The notes under the pieces are model-generated. The model saw only the letters and a list, made by a program, of their open reading frames with translations, did no database searches and was not told the DNA's origin. DNA of 33,792 bases from Streptosporangiaceae bacterium (GTDB lineage Bacteria; Actinomycetota; Actinomycetes; Streptosporangiales; Streptosporangiaceae), in the NCBI GenBank assembly GCA_025934375.1, contig JAICYD010000076.1, positions 1 through 33,792 on the forward strand. The letters run 5' to 3'. The position numbers and the translations under genes were made by a program. Numbering within the stretch: position 1 is the first letter of the stretch; every line of letters begins with the position of its first letter. Shown here piece after piece: positions 8,268-15,049 of the stretch.

Positions 8268-8943
8268 GGCCCCTCCTTGATGATGTAACCCTGGCCGCGG
8301 ACCGTCTCGATGACCGGCCCGCCGCCCTCGTCCGGAGCTTCGACCTTGCGTCGTAGCCGGTGCACCAGCACCTGGACGACCGCGGGATCACCGTCGTAGT
8401 TGACGTCCCAGCAGTGCTCGAGCAGCTCAGGCTTTGATACGACCGCCCGGCCGCGCGCAGGAGGTATTCCAGCACCGCGACCTCGCGCGTGGTCAGTTCC
8501 AGGGGGACGCCGCCCCTGGTGACGGTACGCGACGCTGGGTCCAGCGCCAGGCCGGCGGCGGTGAGGACCGCCGGCCGGGCGCCGAGCGTGCGCCGGGTCA
8601 GGGAGCGCAGGTGGGCAAGGAGGACCAGATAGGAGAACGGCTTGGGCAGGTAGTCGTCGGCGCCGCTGTCGAGGCCCTCGGCGTGGTCGAGGTCCTCATC
8701 GAGCGCGGTGAGCATCAAGATCGGCGTCCAGATCCTGCGTTCCCGCAGCGCGCGGCACACCTGGTAGCCGTCCATCCCGGGCAGCATCACGTCCAGGATG
8801 ATCACGTCGTGCGAGTTCTGGGTGGCTTTCCACAGCCCGTCCACACCGTTGCCCGCGACGTCCACGAAGTAGCCCTCCGCCTTCAGGCCCCAGGCCAGGG
8901 CGTGGGCGACATCCGGCTCGTCCTCGACCACCAGTACCCGCAC
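8264..8943 (-). pseudogene. OmpR/PhoB-type response regulator, frameshifted
   Basis: The first part encodes a receiver domain with acidic pocket E7/D8, phospho-acceptor D51, T79 and K101, then the start of a winged-helix domain (LELTTREVAVLEYLLRAAGR). After that the frame is lost. From about 8442 downward the reading continues in another frame as VSKPELLEHCWDVNYD, then VQVLVHRLRRKVEAP, then ETVRGQGYIIKEGP and TGA at 8264-8266, the normal end of the family. Restoring one missing base within about 8441-8447 gives a 226-residue regulator. As written, the DNA-binding helices are not translated in frame. GTG 8943 directly abuts the TAG of the exporter gene, so translation is coupled. This is either a real mutation or a sequencing error; without the shift it would be the partner of the kinase at 6891. 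Confidence 0.88.
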
Positions 8944-11133
8944 CTACCCAGCATCCCGCACGGTCGGCGTGGCGCCGGCGGCTTCGCGCACCGGTCCGGG
9001 CATGCCGGCCGTCGGGGCCTTCAGGCGCAGCAGGCGACGCGCCCGGTCCGGCAGCCACCAGTTCCAGTCCCCGAACAGCGAGACGAGGGCGGGCAGCAAG
9101 AGCATCCGTACGACGATCGCGTCCAGGACCACCCCGGCGGCGAGGCCGGCCGCGATCTCACGGACCGTGGCATCATTGGTGGTGGACAGCGAGGCGAGCG
9201 CGAAGGACAGGATCAGCGCGGCCGACGTCACCAGGCGCCCGGTGCGGGACACGCCCTCGATGATGCCGTCACGCGTGGATCCGCTGCGCTGGTAGCCTTC
9301 CCGGACCCTGGCCAGGATGAACACCTCGTAGTCCATGGAGACTCCGAACAGGAACCCGAAGATCAGCACCGGCGCGAAGGGGTCGATCGCGCCGTAGCTG
9401 CTGACGCCCCACAGTTGCTGCATCCCGATCCCATGCTGGAACACCAGGACGAGGATGCCGTACGTCGCCGCCACCGACACTACGTTCAACAGCACGGCCT
9501 TCGCCGGCAGCAACAGCGATCGCAACCCGCGTGCCAGCAGCAGGAAGGTCACGAGGGCGACCAGCGCGAACAGCAGCGGGAACGAGCCGTACGTGGTGCT
9601 GGCCTGATCGATCGCCTGCGCGCCGTCGCCGCCGGCCAGCGCGCCGTGGCCGGCCACCGCCCGGATGTCGGCGAGCGCCGTGCCACTGTGTGAGCTGCCG
9701 ACCTCGGTCTGCGGGATCGCGATGACCAGCGCCGGGCCGTCAGCGGCCGGCCGGCCGGGGCCGATCGCGAGGGCGGCCCCGCGCACGCTGGACAGATCGT
9801 TCAGGGATCCGATGACCGCCGGGGCGTCGGCCGCGTGCGGCACGTAAACGGGGACGGAGGTCAGCGTGCCGGACGGGAATCCGTCGGCCTCGAGTACGCG
9901 CAGGCCGTCGGTGTAGCGGCCGGCCGTGGCCATGGCGGGAGTGGACGGTTGGGCGATGTTGATGGTCGCCGCGGTGGCGGCGAGCGCGCCGAGCACGCCG
10001 AGGCCGACGACCGCGGCGAGCGCCCGGTGCCTGATCACACGGATCACCCAGGCGGTCCAGAACCGGCTCGCCGGGTTCCGCCGAGCCGCGCGCTGCGGCC
10101 AGTCCACCCGCGGCCCGATCTTGGACAGGACGGCCGGCAGGAGGGTCAGCGCGACCAGCGCCGCGGTGAACGGGATGAAAAGCCCTGAGATGCCGATGCC
10201 GCGCACCTCCGTATTGGGGATGACGATCAGCGCGAACAGCCCGAGCGAGGCGACGATGCCGCTGAACCCGACGCTGTGTCCGGCGCGCTTCATCGCGGCG
10301 ATCACGGCCTCGTCGTTGGGCTTCCCGGCGCTCCGCTCCTCGCGCCAGCGGGTGACCACCAGCAAGGAGTAGTCGATGGACAGGCCCAGGCCCAGCAGCA
10401 CGACGATGTACTGCACAGTAGGGCCGATCGGCGAAGCCGCGGGCACGATGTAGGTGAGCCCGTAGATGAAGATCTGCATCGTCAGGACGCTGATGAAGGC
10501 CGTGATCAGCGGCAGCAGCGCGAGGAGCGACCCGAACACCCACGCCAGAACGAGCAGCGCGCCGAGCGACCCGATAACCAGCTCGCTCAGCACGGAGGAG
10601 TTACTGTGGCCGTTGGGTTTCCCGGCTGCCAGCGCTACGTAGCTGGTGCCGTTGACCGTCAGGTCCGGTGCGGCCCTCCTGGCGAGGGCGGTGATCTGGA
10701 CGATCTGTGCCGGACCCATATCGCCTGCCGGCGGGTAGACCAGCACGATGGTGCTGGCACGGCGGGCTCCGACTAGCGCGCTGTCGCCGTTCGCGGCGTA
10801 GGAGACGATCCGCAGGCCCTGCGCGGCCTTGGTCAGGGCAACTTTGGCCAGGGCGGCGTCAACGCGGGCAAGGTCGTGCCGCACGCGGGGGGTGTCGACG
10901 GTCTGCCCGGCAGGGGCGCCGAGGATCAGCACGCCGGGATCGTCCCTCGCTCCGTCGCCGAAATGCGCCTCGATCGCGGTGTTCGCGGTGAAGGCCGGGC
11001 CGCTGACATGGGCGCCTCCGTGCAGCCTGCCGGCCAGGGACGGTGCCAGCGCCACGCCGGCCGCGGTGATGACGAGCCATAGCAGCCCGACGGTGAGCCG
11101 GTGCCGCGTCACCAACGTTCCGAGTCTTTCCAC
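8944..11133 (-). CDS. MMPL-family transporter (RND superfamily)
   Basis: A 729-residue inner-membrane exporter of the MMPL type, expected to use proton motive force to move lipids or drugs. It shows the duplicated architecture: TM1, a large outer loop, a bundle of five TMs, then the same again. Each half carries the Asp-Tyr proton-relay motif (GLGLSIDYSLLVV near residue 250 and GVSMDYEVFILARVREGY near 605). The length is close to the family norm. GTG 11133 is preceded by GGAGG with 4-nt spacing. It is the first gene of an operon with the response regulator (0-bp gap) and kinase, a layout usual for self-regulated drug or lipid exporters. The substrate cannot be inferred. Confidence 0.92.
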   Translation of the reverse strand: MERLGTLVTRHRLTVGLLWLVITAAGVALAPSLAGRLHGGAHVSGPAFTANTAIEAHFGDGARDDPGVLILGAPAGQTVDTPRVRHDLARVDAALAKVALTKAAQGLRIVSYAANGDSALVGARRASTIVLVYPPAGDMGPAQIVQITALARRAAPDLTVNGTSYVALAAGKPNGHSNSSVLSELVIGSLGALLVLAWVFGSLLALLPLITAFISVLTMQIFIYGLTYIVPAASPIGPTVQYIVVLLGLGLSIDYSLLVVTRWREERSAGKPNDEAVIAAMKRAGHSVGFSGIVASLGLFALIVIPNTEVRGIGISGLFIPFTAALVALTLLPAVLSKIGPRVDWPQRAARRNPASRFWTAWVIRVIRHRALAAVVGLGVLGALAATAATINIAQPSTPAMATAGRYTDGLRVLEADGFPSGTLTSVPVYVPHAADAPAVIGSLNDLSSVRGAALAIGPGRPAADGPALVIAIPQTEVGSSHSGTALADIRAVAGHGALAGGDGAQAIDQASTTYGSFPLLFALVALVTFLLLARGLRSLLLPAKAVLLNVVSVAATYGILVLVFQHGIGMQQLWGVSSYGAIDPFAPVLIFGFLFGVSMDYEVFILARVREGYQRSGSTRDGIIEGVSRTGRLVTSAALILSFALASLSTTNDATVREIAAGLAAGVVLDAIVVRMLLLPALVSLFGDWNWWLPDRARRLLRLKAPTAGMPGPVREAAGATPTVRDAG

Positions 11134-11299
11134 AGATCCTCCGTCCGGTGCGCCCGGGTAAGTGCTCCCCAGGTCACCCGAACGTTAGGAAGCGGAAGCT
11201 TTCAGGAGGCTTACGCCGGTATCGCGGCCCGTTCGCGGGCGACGCCCCGCAACCCCACCAGGTCGTTGACCTCATCGACCCGCCCCACCGCAGGAGAGC

Positions 11300-11328
11300 G
11301 CCGTCGGCTGATGTCCGACTCCGACGGC
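11300..11328 (-). terminator. Hairpin downstream of the DUF899 gene
   Basis: GCCGTCGG (11300-11307) and CCGACGGC (11321-11328) form an 8-bp stem with a 13-nt loop, 51 bp past the DUF899 stop and before the exporter promoter region. It may separate the two minus-strand units. Nothing else is recognised between 11134 and 11379 except the direct hexamer repeat GGAAGCGGAAGC near 11190, a possible regulator site for the exporter. Confidence 0.4.
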
Positions 11329-11379
11329 TTTCAGAATTCGATCCCTAGCGTCCCAACCACTGCTAACTGTCGGCATTCC

Positions 11380-12127
11380 TTACCGGAGATCATCGCCGAG
11401 GTCGTATTCGTCGTTGCGGCGGATCCAGAGTTGCCAGGCGTCGCCCTCGTCGCGGCCCTTGGGCGCCCCGGTCGAGGATCGGGTAGTAGGGCATCATGAA
11501 CTCCACCCCGCGCCACGTGGTGGTGTAGGTCTGGTAGACCGCGCCGTCGGCCAGGGTGAAGGCGCTCATCGCGGGCGCCTCCGACAGGTACCCGCGAATA
11601 TCGGTCCCGGTCGCCTTGGCGTTGCTGGCGACGATGGGCGGCAGCGCGGACTCGTCCAGGCCCCCGGTGGCCTCGGGGGGATAGGCGCCGCCGTAGTCGA
11701 GGTTGAAGTCGGTGCCGGCCGCCGAGACCCAGGGGATGTGCCAGCCCATCCGCTGCTTGTACGCCTGCAGCTTCGCCAGCGGCGCCGAGGATACGAGCAG
11801 CAGGGTCACGTCACGGGCGTGCAGGTGGGGCAGCAGGCCGTCCAGGCCGTCGGCCATCGAGGAGTTGACCGGGCAGCCCGCCTGGTAGCTGGGGCCGAAC
11901 ATGAAGTGGTAGATCAGCAGCTGCGAGCGGCCGTCGAACAGGCCGGCCAGGGACCGCGGGCCCTCGTCGGTCGCGAAGCGGTAGTCCTTCTCGACGGCGA
12001 CCCAGGGCAGCTCCTGGCTTTGCCGCGCTAGCTCGTCGCCTGCACGCGTGTGCTCCTTCTCGCGCTGCAGCAGGTCCGCGCGCAGCGCCTGCCACTCCTG
12101 CTGGCTGACAACCTTGTGATCGATCAT
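11380..12127 (-). pseudogene. DUF899 thioredoxin-like protein, frameshifted near C-terminus
   Basis: The frame from ATG 12127 gives a DUF899-type protein: HKVVSQQEW start, LPWVAVEKDYRF, the thioredoxin-fold core FMFGPSYQAGCPVNSS, DVTLLLVSSAPLAKL, MGWHIPWVSAAGTDFNLDYG, and FMMPYYPILDR. Past this point the frame runs into Arg-rich nonsense. Dropping one C from CCCC at 11466-11469 (one G on the coding strand) restores the family's normal ending, APKGRDEGDAWQLWIRRNDEY, with TAA at 11380-11382 and 248 residues. The usual second cysteine of the family's GCxSC-like core is absent (GCPVNS), so classical disulfide redox chemistry is doubtful. ATG 12127 has GAGGAG 10 nt upstream. Function is unknown; relatives are cytosolic thioredoxin-fold proteins. 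Confidence 0.8.
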
Positions 12128-12208
12128 CGTGCGTCGTCTCCTCGCGTGGCTGAGGGCCTGCCTGTACAGACCAGCCAGGTCGCCGCGAGTCGCCGCGGTA
12201 CCGCGAAC

Positions 12209-12263
12209 TGCATTGAAGTTGCATTGCTTTTTCACTGTAATTGCACTGGTATTGCATTGGAAT
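12209..12263. repeat. Five heptamers TGCAYTG at exact 11-bp spacing
   Basis: Heptamers start at 12209 (TGCATTG), 12220 (TGCATTG), 12231 (TTCACTG, degenerate), 12242 (TGCACTG) and 12253 (TGCATTG), each followed by a 4-bp AT-rich spacer. An 11-bp period puts all sites on one face of the helix. Heptamer-plus-4-bp direct repeats are the known site type of SARP and PhoP-like winged-helix activators in actinomycetes. The array lies between the divergent DUF899 gene (from 12127) and the membrane-protein gene (from 12360), in a locally AT-rich segment. A -10-like CATAAT (12325-12330) without a good -35 lies before the latter, as expected for an activated promoter. Confidence 0.75.
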
Positions 12264-12359
12264 TTCCGCGCATAACGGGTGGAATTAAGGCATGGAAAAC
12301 ATGCAGCCCGTAAGCCGGGCACACCATAATGCAAGCGCCAATCGAGGGGAGCTGCCGCG

Positions 12360-12569
12360 ATGATTACCGCGCTTTCCGTCATCGCCGTTCTCGGCATCAT
12401 CGTCTTCTTTTCGGGCGTCGCGTTCGGGATCTTCGTCCTGTTCATCATCATCAGCATGCGGCGGACGCCCCGGGTGCCGTTGTCGCAGGTCCAGGAGGAG
12501 CGGGCCGGGGGGATCTCCCGGCGGGTGCTCACCGGGTCGCGGAGTGGGAGCCGGGAGATCAGCCAATGA
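12360..12569 (+). CDS. Small single-span membrane protein
   Basis: A 69-residue protein with one long hydrophobic segment (residues 4-33, ALSVIAVLGIIVFFSG then FGIFVLFIIIS) and a basic Arg-rich cytoplasmic tail. The ATG has AGGGGAG 8 nt upstream, so translation is credible. Its stop overlaps the next start in ATGA (12566-12569), which makes a two-gene unit. No family is recognised. The heptamer array upstream probably controls it. Confidence 0.7.
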   Translation: MITALSVIAVLGIIVFFSGVAFGIFVLFIIISMRRTPRVPLSQVQEERAGGISRRVLTGSRSGSREISQ

Positions 12570-12888
12570 GCGCCGCCATCGAATCCCGCGTGATCCGGCG
12601 CCACTGCACCGAGCGCGGCTGCGGTGAGGCGCGGGCGATGGTGGCCGGGTTCGCGGCCGCCACGCCGGTGCTCTCGCCGCTGTGGCAGCAGCTGGACCGG
12701 GCGCTGGCCGACGTCCCGGCCCGACCCCGGTGCAAGCGGTCCTGAGCGCCTGGGCCGAGGTCGGCTCCGCTCTGGCCGCGTACATCGAGGTTTACGACCT
12801 GCCCGAGTCCGCGATGCGGCTCAACACGCCGAAGCGGGGGTGGCTTCAAGGGGCCGAAGCGATCGCTGCGGCCCTCCGGGGGGCCTGG
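12566..12888 (+). pseudogene. Unknown protein, frameshifted; 3' end uncertain
   Basis: From ATG 12566 the frame encodes MSAAIESRVIRRHCTERGCG through LWQQLDRALADVP with strong G/C third positions, then stops at 12745. From about 12722 the coding signal moves to another frame: TPVQAVLSAWAEVGSALAAY, then IEVYDLPESAMRLNTPKRGW and LQGAEAIAAALRGAW. One base missing from CCC at 12720-12722 would join them (DVPA-PTPVQAV). No stop is met in the second frame before it enters the convergent Clp-N gene, so the true end is unknown; I place it at 12888 for convenience. The product is not recognised. It is coupled to the small membrane protein gene by ATGA overlap. Confidence 0.55.
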
Positions 12889-13485
12889 TCAGGATTGGTG
12901 GCCGCGGTCCCGGATCGCGGTGCTCAGGGTCGGCCCGGACGTGCCGAGGGCCGACAGGACCGGGGGCACCAGTCCCTCGGTGACGGCGAGAATGCCCAGC
13001 GCGAGGTCCTCGACAGTGGCGGGCCGGGCGGCGGGCCGGGCCTGTGCCTTGCGGCGGGCGTGCTGAAGGGCCGGCCCGGCGCCGGGGCCGAGGGGGAGGA
13101 AGGCGCCGTCCTGGCCGACGAAGGCGGCTCGCCGGGGATTGAACCAGCGGGGCCCGCGGTGGACGGCCCGGGCGGCGCGGGCGAGGGCCTCCTGGCCGAA
13201 GGATGCCTCGGTGGTGGCGCGCACGGCGTCGACGTCGACCCCGACGGTGGCCAGCGCGTCCCGGTCCAGGTCACCGAATAGGCCGCCGGACAGGGGAACG
13301 ATCTGCGCCTCGGCGCGCCCGGGGGTTACGCCGTGGGCGCGCAGGACGGCGCCGGCGGGCTGGCCGGCGGCGGCCAGGGCGAGCAGGAGGTGCTCGCCGC
13401 CGAGGTAGGGGTGGCCGAGCCGGATCGCGTGCGCGTAGGCCTGGACCACGATGGCGTTCGCGTCCTCGCTGAAGTGCCTGGTCAT
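12889..13485 (-). CDS. Clp N-terminal domain protein (adaptor/stress-type)
   Basis: A 198-residue protein that matches the repeat domain at the N-terminus of Clp ATPases without any ATPase module. Residues 1-45 (FSEDANAIVVQAYAHAIRLG, then HPYLGGEHLLLALAA) fit the first Clp-N repeat, and the segment AARPATVEDLALGILAVTEGL near residue 155 resembles the second. Such stand-alone proteins are common in actinobacteria; a role as protein-binding or stress adaptor is plausible but unproven. ATG 13485 has GGGAGG 5 nt upstream. It overlaps the stop of the HTH gene by ATGA, so the two are co-translated. Its end meets the convergent broken gene at 12566. Confidence 0.82.
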   Translation of the reverse strand: MTRHFSEDANAIVVQAYAHAIRLGHPYLGGEHLLLALAAAGQPAGAVLRAHGVTPGRAEAQIVPLSGGLFGDLDRDALATVGVDVDAVRATTEASFGQEALARAARAVHRGPRWFNPRRAAFVGQDGAFLPLGPGAGPALQHARRKAQARPAARPATVEDLALGILAVTEGLVPPVLSALGTSGPTLSTAIRDRGHQS

Positions 13486-13706
13486 GGCTGCCTCCCGGTC
13501 CGCTTGCCGTGCTTGCGGTGCACGGTCTGCTTGGTGACGCCGAGCCGCTGCGCGATCTGCTGCCAGGACCATCCGGCCCGGCGGGCGTTGTCGACCTGGA
13601 GGATCTCCAGCCGCTCGGTAAGGGCGCGCAGGGCGGCCACCGCGCGCAGGCCGGCATCGGGGTCGGCGCCGGCGGCGTCCTCGGTGATGTCGCGCACGGG
13701 TTCCAT
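13482..13706 (-). CDS. Small helix-turn-helix regulator paired with Clp-N protein
   Basis: A 74-residue protein with a C-terminal helix-turn-helix (NARRAGWSWQQIAQRLGVTK then QTVHRKHG), preceded by an Ala/Leu/Glu-rich helix (LRAVAALRALTERLEILQV). This is the small sigma-like HTH partner often found directly upstream of Clp-N genes in actinobacteria. ATG 13706 was chosen because the promoter -10 (TATGTT) ends six bases before it, pointing to a leaderless mRNA; no Shine-Dalgarno sequence is present. An upstream in-frame start at 13829 would read through the promoter repeats. It likely binds the twin palindromes at 13710-13756 and represses its own operon; this is inference. Confidence 0.75.
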   Translation of the reverse strand: MEPVRDITEDAAGADPDAGLRAVAALRALTERLEILQVDNARRAGWSWQQIAQRLGVTKQTVHRKHGKRTGRQP

Positions 13707-13709
13707 GCC

Positions 13710-13756
13710 GTCAACATATGCTGACGACGTCGACGGTGTCAACATATGCTGACGAC
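13710..13756 (-). promoter_or_regulatory. Twin palindromic operators overlapping promoter of the HTH/Clp-N operon
   Basis: A 19-bp sequence (GTCAACATATGCTGACGAC) occurs twice, at 13710-13728 and 13738-13756, 28 bp apart. Each is a near-perfect palindrome around CATATG (GTCA-n-CATATG-n-TGAC). Read on the minus strand they supply a -35 TTGACA and, 18 bp later, a -10 TATGTT, whose end lies six bases from the ATG at 13706. The operators therefore coincide with the promoter elements. Confidence 0.75.
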
Positions 13757-13812
13757 AGATGTCCGTCGGGCGGGTGGCCATGGTGGGATCACACGACGAC
13801 GGGGCTTCGCCG

Positions 13813-13849
13813 ACTTGCGTGATACGCACTTATTGCGTATCACGCAAGT
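13813..13849. promoter_or_regulatory. Perfect 16-bp-arm palindrome, probable TetR operator
   Basis: ACTTGCGTGATACGCA (13813-13828) and TGCGTATCACGCAAGT (13834-13849) are exact complements with a 5-bp spacer CTTAT. The palindrome ends 19 bp before the start of the TetR-family gene, so autoregulation is likely. It is longer than a typical single TetR site and could hold two dimers. Confidence 0.75.
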
Positions 13850-13868
13850 TTGTTGCTAGCGTGAGGGC

Positions 13869-14498
13869 ATGGCAATTGAGGCGACGGCTCGCGACGGGGC
13901 GCCGGTGGCGCCCCGTCGCGAGATGTACAAGGAGCAGACCCGCCTGGACCTGGCGGTGGCCGCGTTCGAGCTGGCGGTGAAGGACGGGCTGGCCGAGGTG
14001 CGGGTGCCGCAGATCGCCGCGGCGGCCGGAGTTTCGGCCCGGACGTTCAACAACTACTTCACGAGCAAGGAGCAGGCGATCGCGTGGCTGGCCGAGCGCC
14101 ATGCGGCTGGGATGGCCGCGACGCTGCGGGAACGGCCCGCTGACGAGCCGCTCGGGGAGGCGCTGATGGCGGCGGTGCTTGGCCAGTACCACCTGCCCCG
14201 GGAGGACGGCCTGTCTGCGAACTTCCTGCGGGACTTCCGTGCGCTGGTAGCGGGCGAGCCCGCGCTGCACGCGCAGTACCTGGCCGCGAGGGCGGCGGCG
14301 GAGCGGGACCTTGGCGAGGCGATCGCGGGGCGGGCGGCCGCGATGGGGTCGCTGCGGTCCGCGGTGCTGGCCGCCATGGTGGCGGGGGCTGAACGGGCGG
14401 CGGTCATGCACTGGATGCGAGCGCCGTCTGGCTCGCTGGTCGCCACGGTCCGCGAGGCGATTGAGCAGGCCGTGGCGGGGATCGGCGGGCCGTCATGA
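13869..14498 (+). CDS. TetR-family transcription regulator
   Basis: A 209-residue regulator. Residues 23-72 form the TetR DNA-binding domain: RLDLAVAAFELAVKDG, helix-turn-helix VPQIAAAAGVSARTFNNYF, then TSKEQAIAW. The C-terminal two thirds are helical and Ala-rich, as expected for the ligand-binding/dimer domain; the ligand is unknown. ATG 13869 gives the usual short N-terminal arm; GAGGG is only 1-2 nt upstream, so the ribosome site is poor and a leaderless message is possible. The gene overlaps the next by ATGA, making a regulator/membrane-protein operon under the palindrome at 13813. Confidence 0.88.
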   Translation: MAIEATARDGAPVAPRREMYKEQTRLDLAVAAFELAVKDGLAEVRVPQIAAAAGVSARTFNNYFTSKEQAIAWLAERHAAGMAATLRERPADEPLGEALMAAVLGQYHLPREDGLSANFLRDFRALVAGEPALHAQYLAARAAAERDLGEAIAGRAAAMGSLRSAVLAAMVAGAERAAVMHWMRAPSGSLVATVREAIEQAVAGIGGPS

Positions 14499-14925
14499 GC
14501 CGCCCGGCCCCGCTACCAGGGCGCTCGTGGCCGGCCGGCGCCCGGCAGGGGGACCGCGGCGAACGCCGGCGGCGGGCGCTGCAGGCGCTGGCGGTGCCGG
14601 CGGTGTCGGTGATCGCGTACTTCGCGGTCCGGTCGGCGGTCGGGTCCGACGCGGCGGGACTGGCGATCGCGGGGGCGGTCCCGGCGGCGTACGCGATCGT
14701 CGCCGTGCTGATCCGGCACCGGGTCGGCACGCCCTGCTGCACCTGGCCCTGGCGCTGACCCTTTCCACCGCCGCCTTCCTGACGGTCGGCCGCGTGGTCA
14801 GCTGGGCGACGCTCGCCCTCGGCGCGCTGTGCCTGTATGGCTACCATCGCCGCCTGCGCCGAGATCAGGCCGGAAGCCAGCACGGCCGGGCCGCCGCGCT
14901 GGCTCGCGAGGAACCGCGATCCTGA
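14495..14925 (+). pseudogene. VC0807-like small membrane protein, frameshifted
   Basis: ATG 14495 overlaps the TetR stop (ATGA). The first frame encodes an Arg-rich start and two TM segments (ALAVPAVSVIAYFAVRSAVG and GLAIAGAVPAAYAIVAVLIR), then ends prematurely at 14758. The continuation lies in another frame: HALLHLALALTLSTAAFLTV, VSWATLALGALCLYGYHRRL, ending at 14925. Restoring one G in GGG at 14721-14723 joins them into a 143-residue four-TM protein. The layout and length resemble the VC0807/septation-protein-A-like group; that is a weak assignment. It may be a transporter or integrity protein controlled by the TetR repressor. Confidence 0.7.
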
Positions 14926-14952
14926 TGGCCGTGCGCGCAGCACGTACGGCCA
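14926..14952 (+). terminator. Hairpin directly after the TetR/membrane operon
   Basis: TGGCCGT (14926-14932) pairs with ACGGCCA (14946-14952), and the stem extends inward by about three pairs including a G-T. It begins right after the TGA at 14923-14925 and probably terminates the TetR operon. Confidence 0.45.
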
Positions 14953-15049
14953 GTGTCGCCGGGCTGAAAACCGGTTGCCCGCCGTGGCCGGCGCGGCGAA
15001 GATGCTAGCGCGCTGGCGACCGCCGGCAGCAGGCAACGGAAGGGGCCCG

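Noticed and set aside
8438..8450. Programmed ribosomal frameshift in the response regulator
   Set aside because: No slippery heptamer such as X-XXY-YYZ and no family precedent; mutation or sequencing error is simpler.
12209..12263. CRISPR array or plasmid-type origin iterons
   Set aside because: Units are only 11 bp with 4-bp spacers, and no cas or replication gene is near; an operator array fits better.
12890..13281. Plus-strand extension of the unknown gene at 12566 through the Clp-N gene
   Set aside because: The Clp-N protein on the minus strand has family motifs and a good ribosome site; the plus frame there is probably a shadow, so I did not annotate it.
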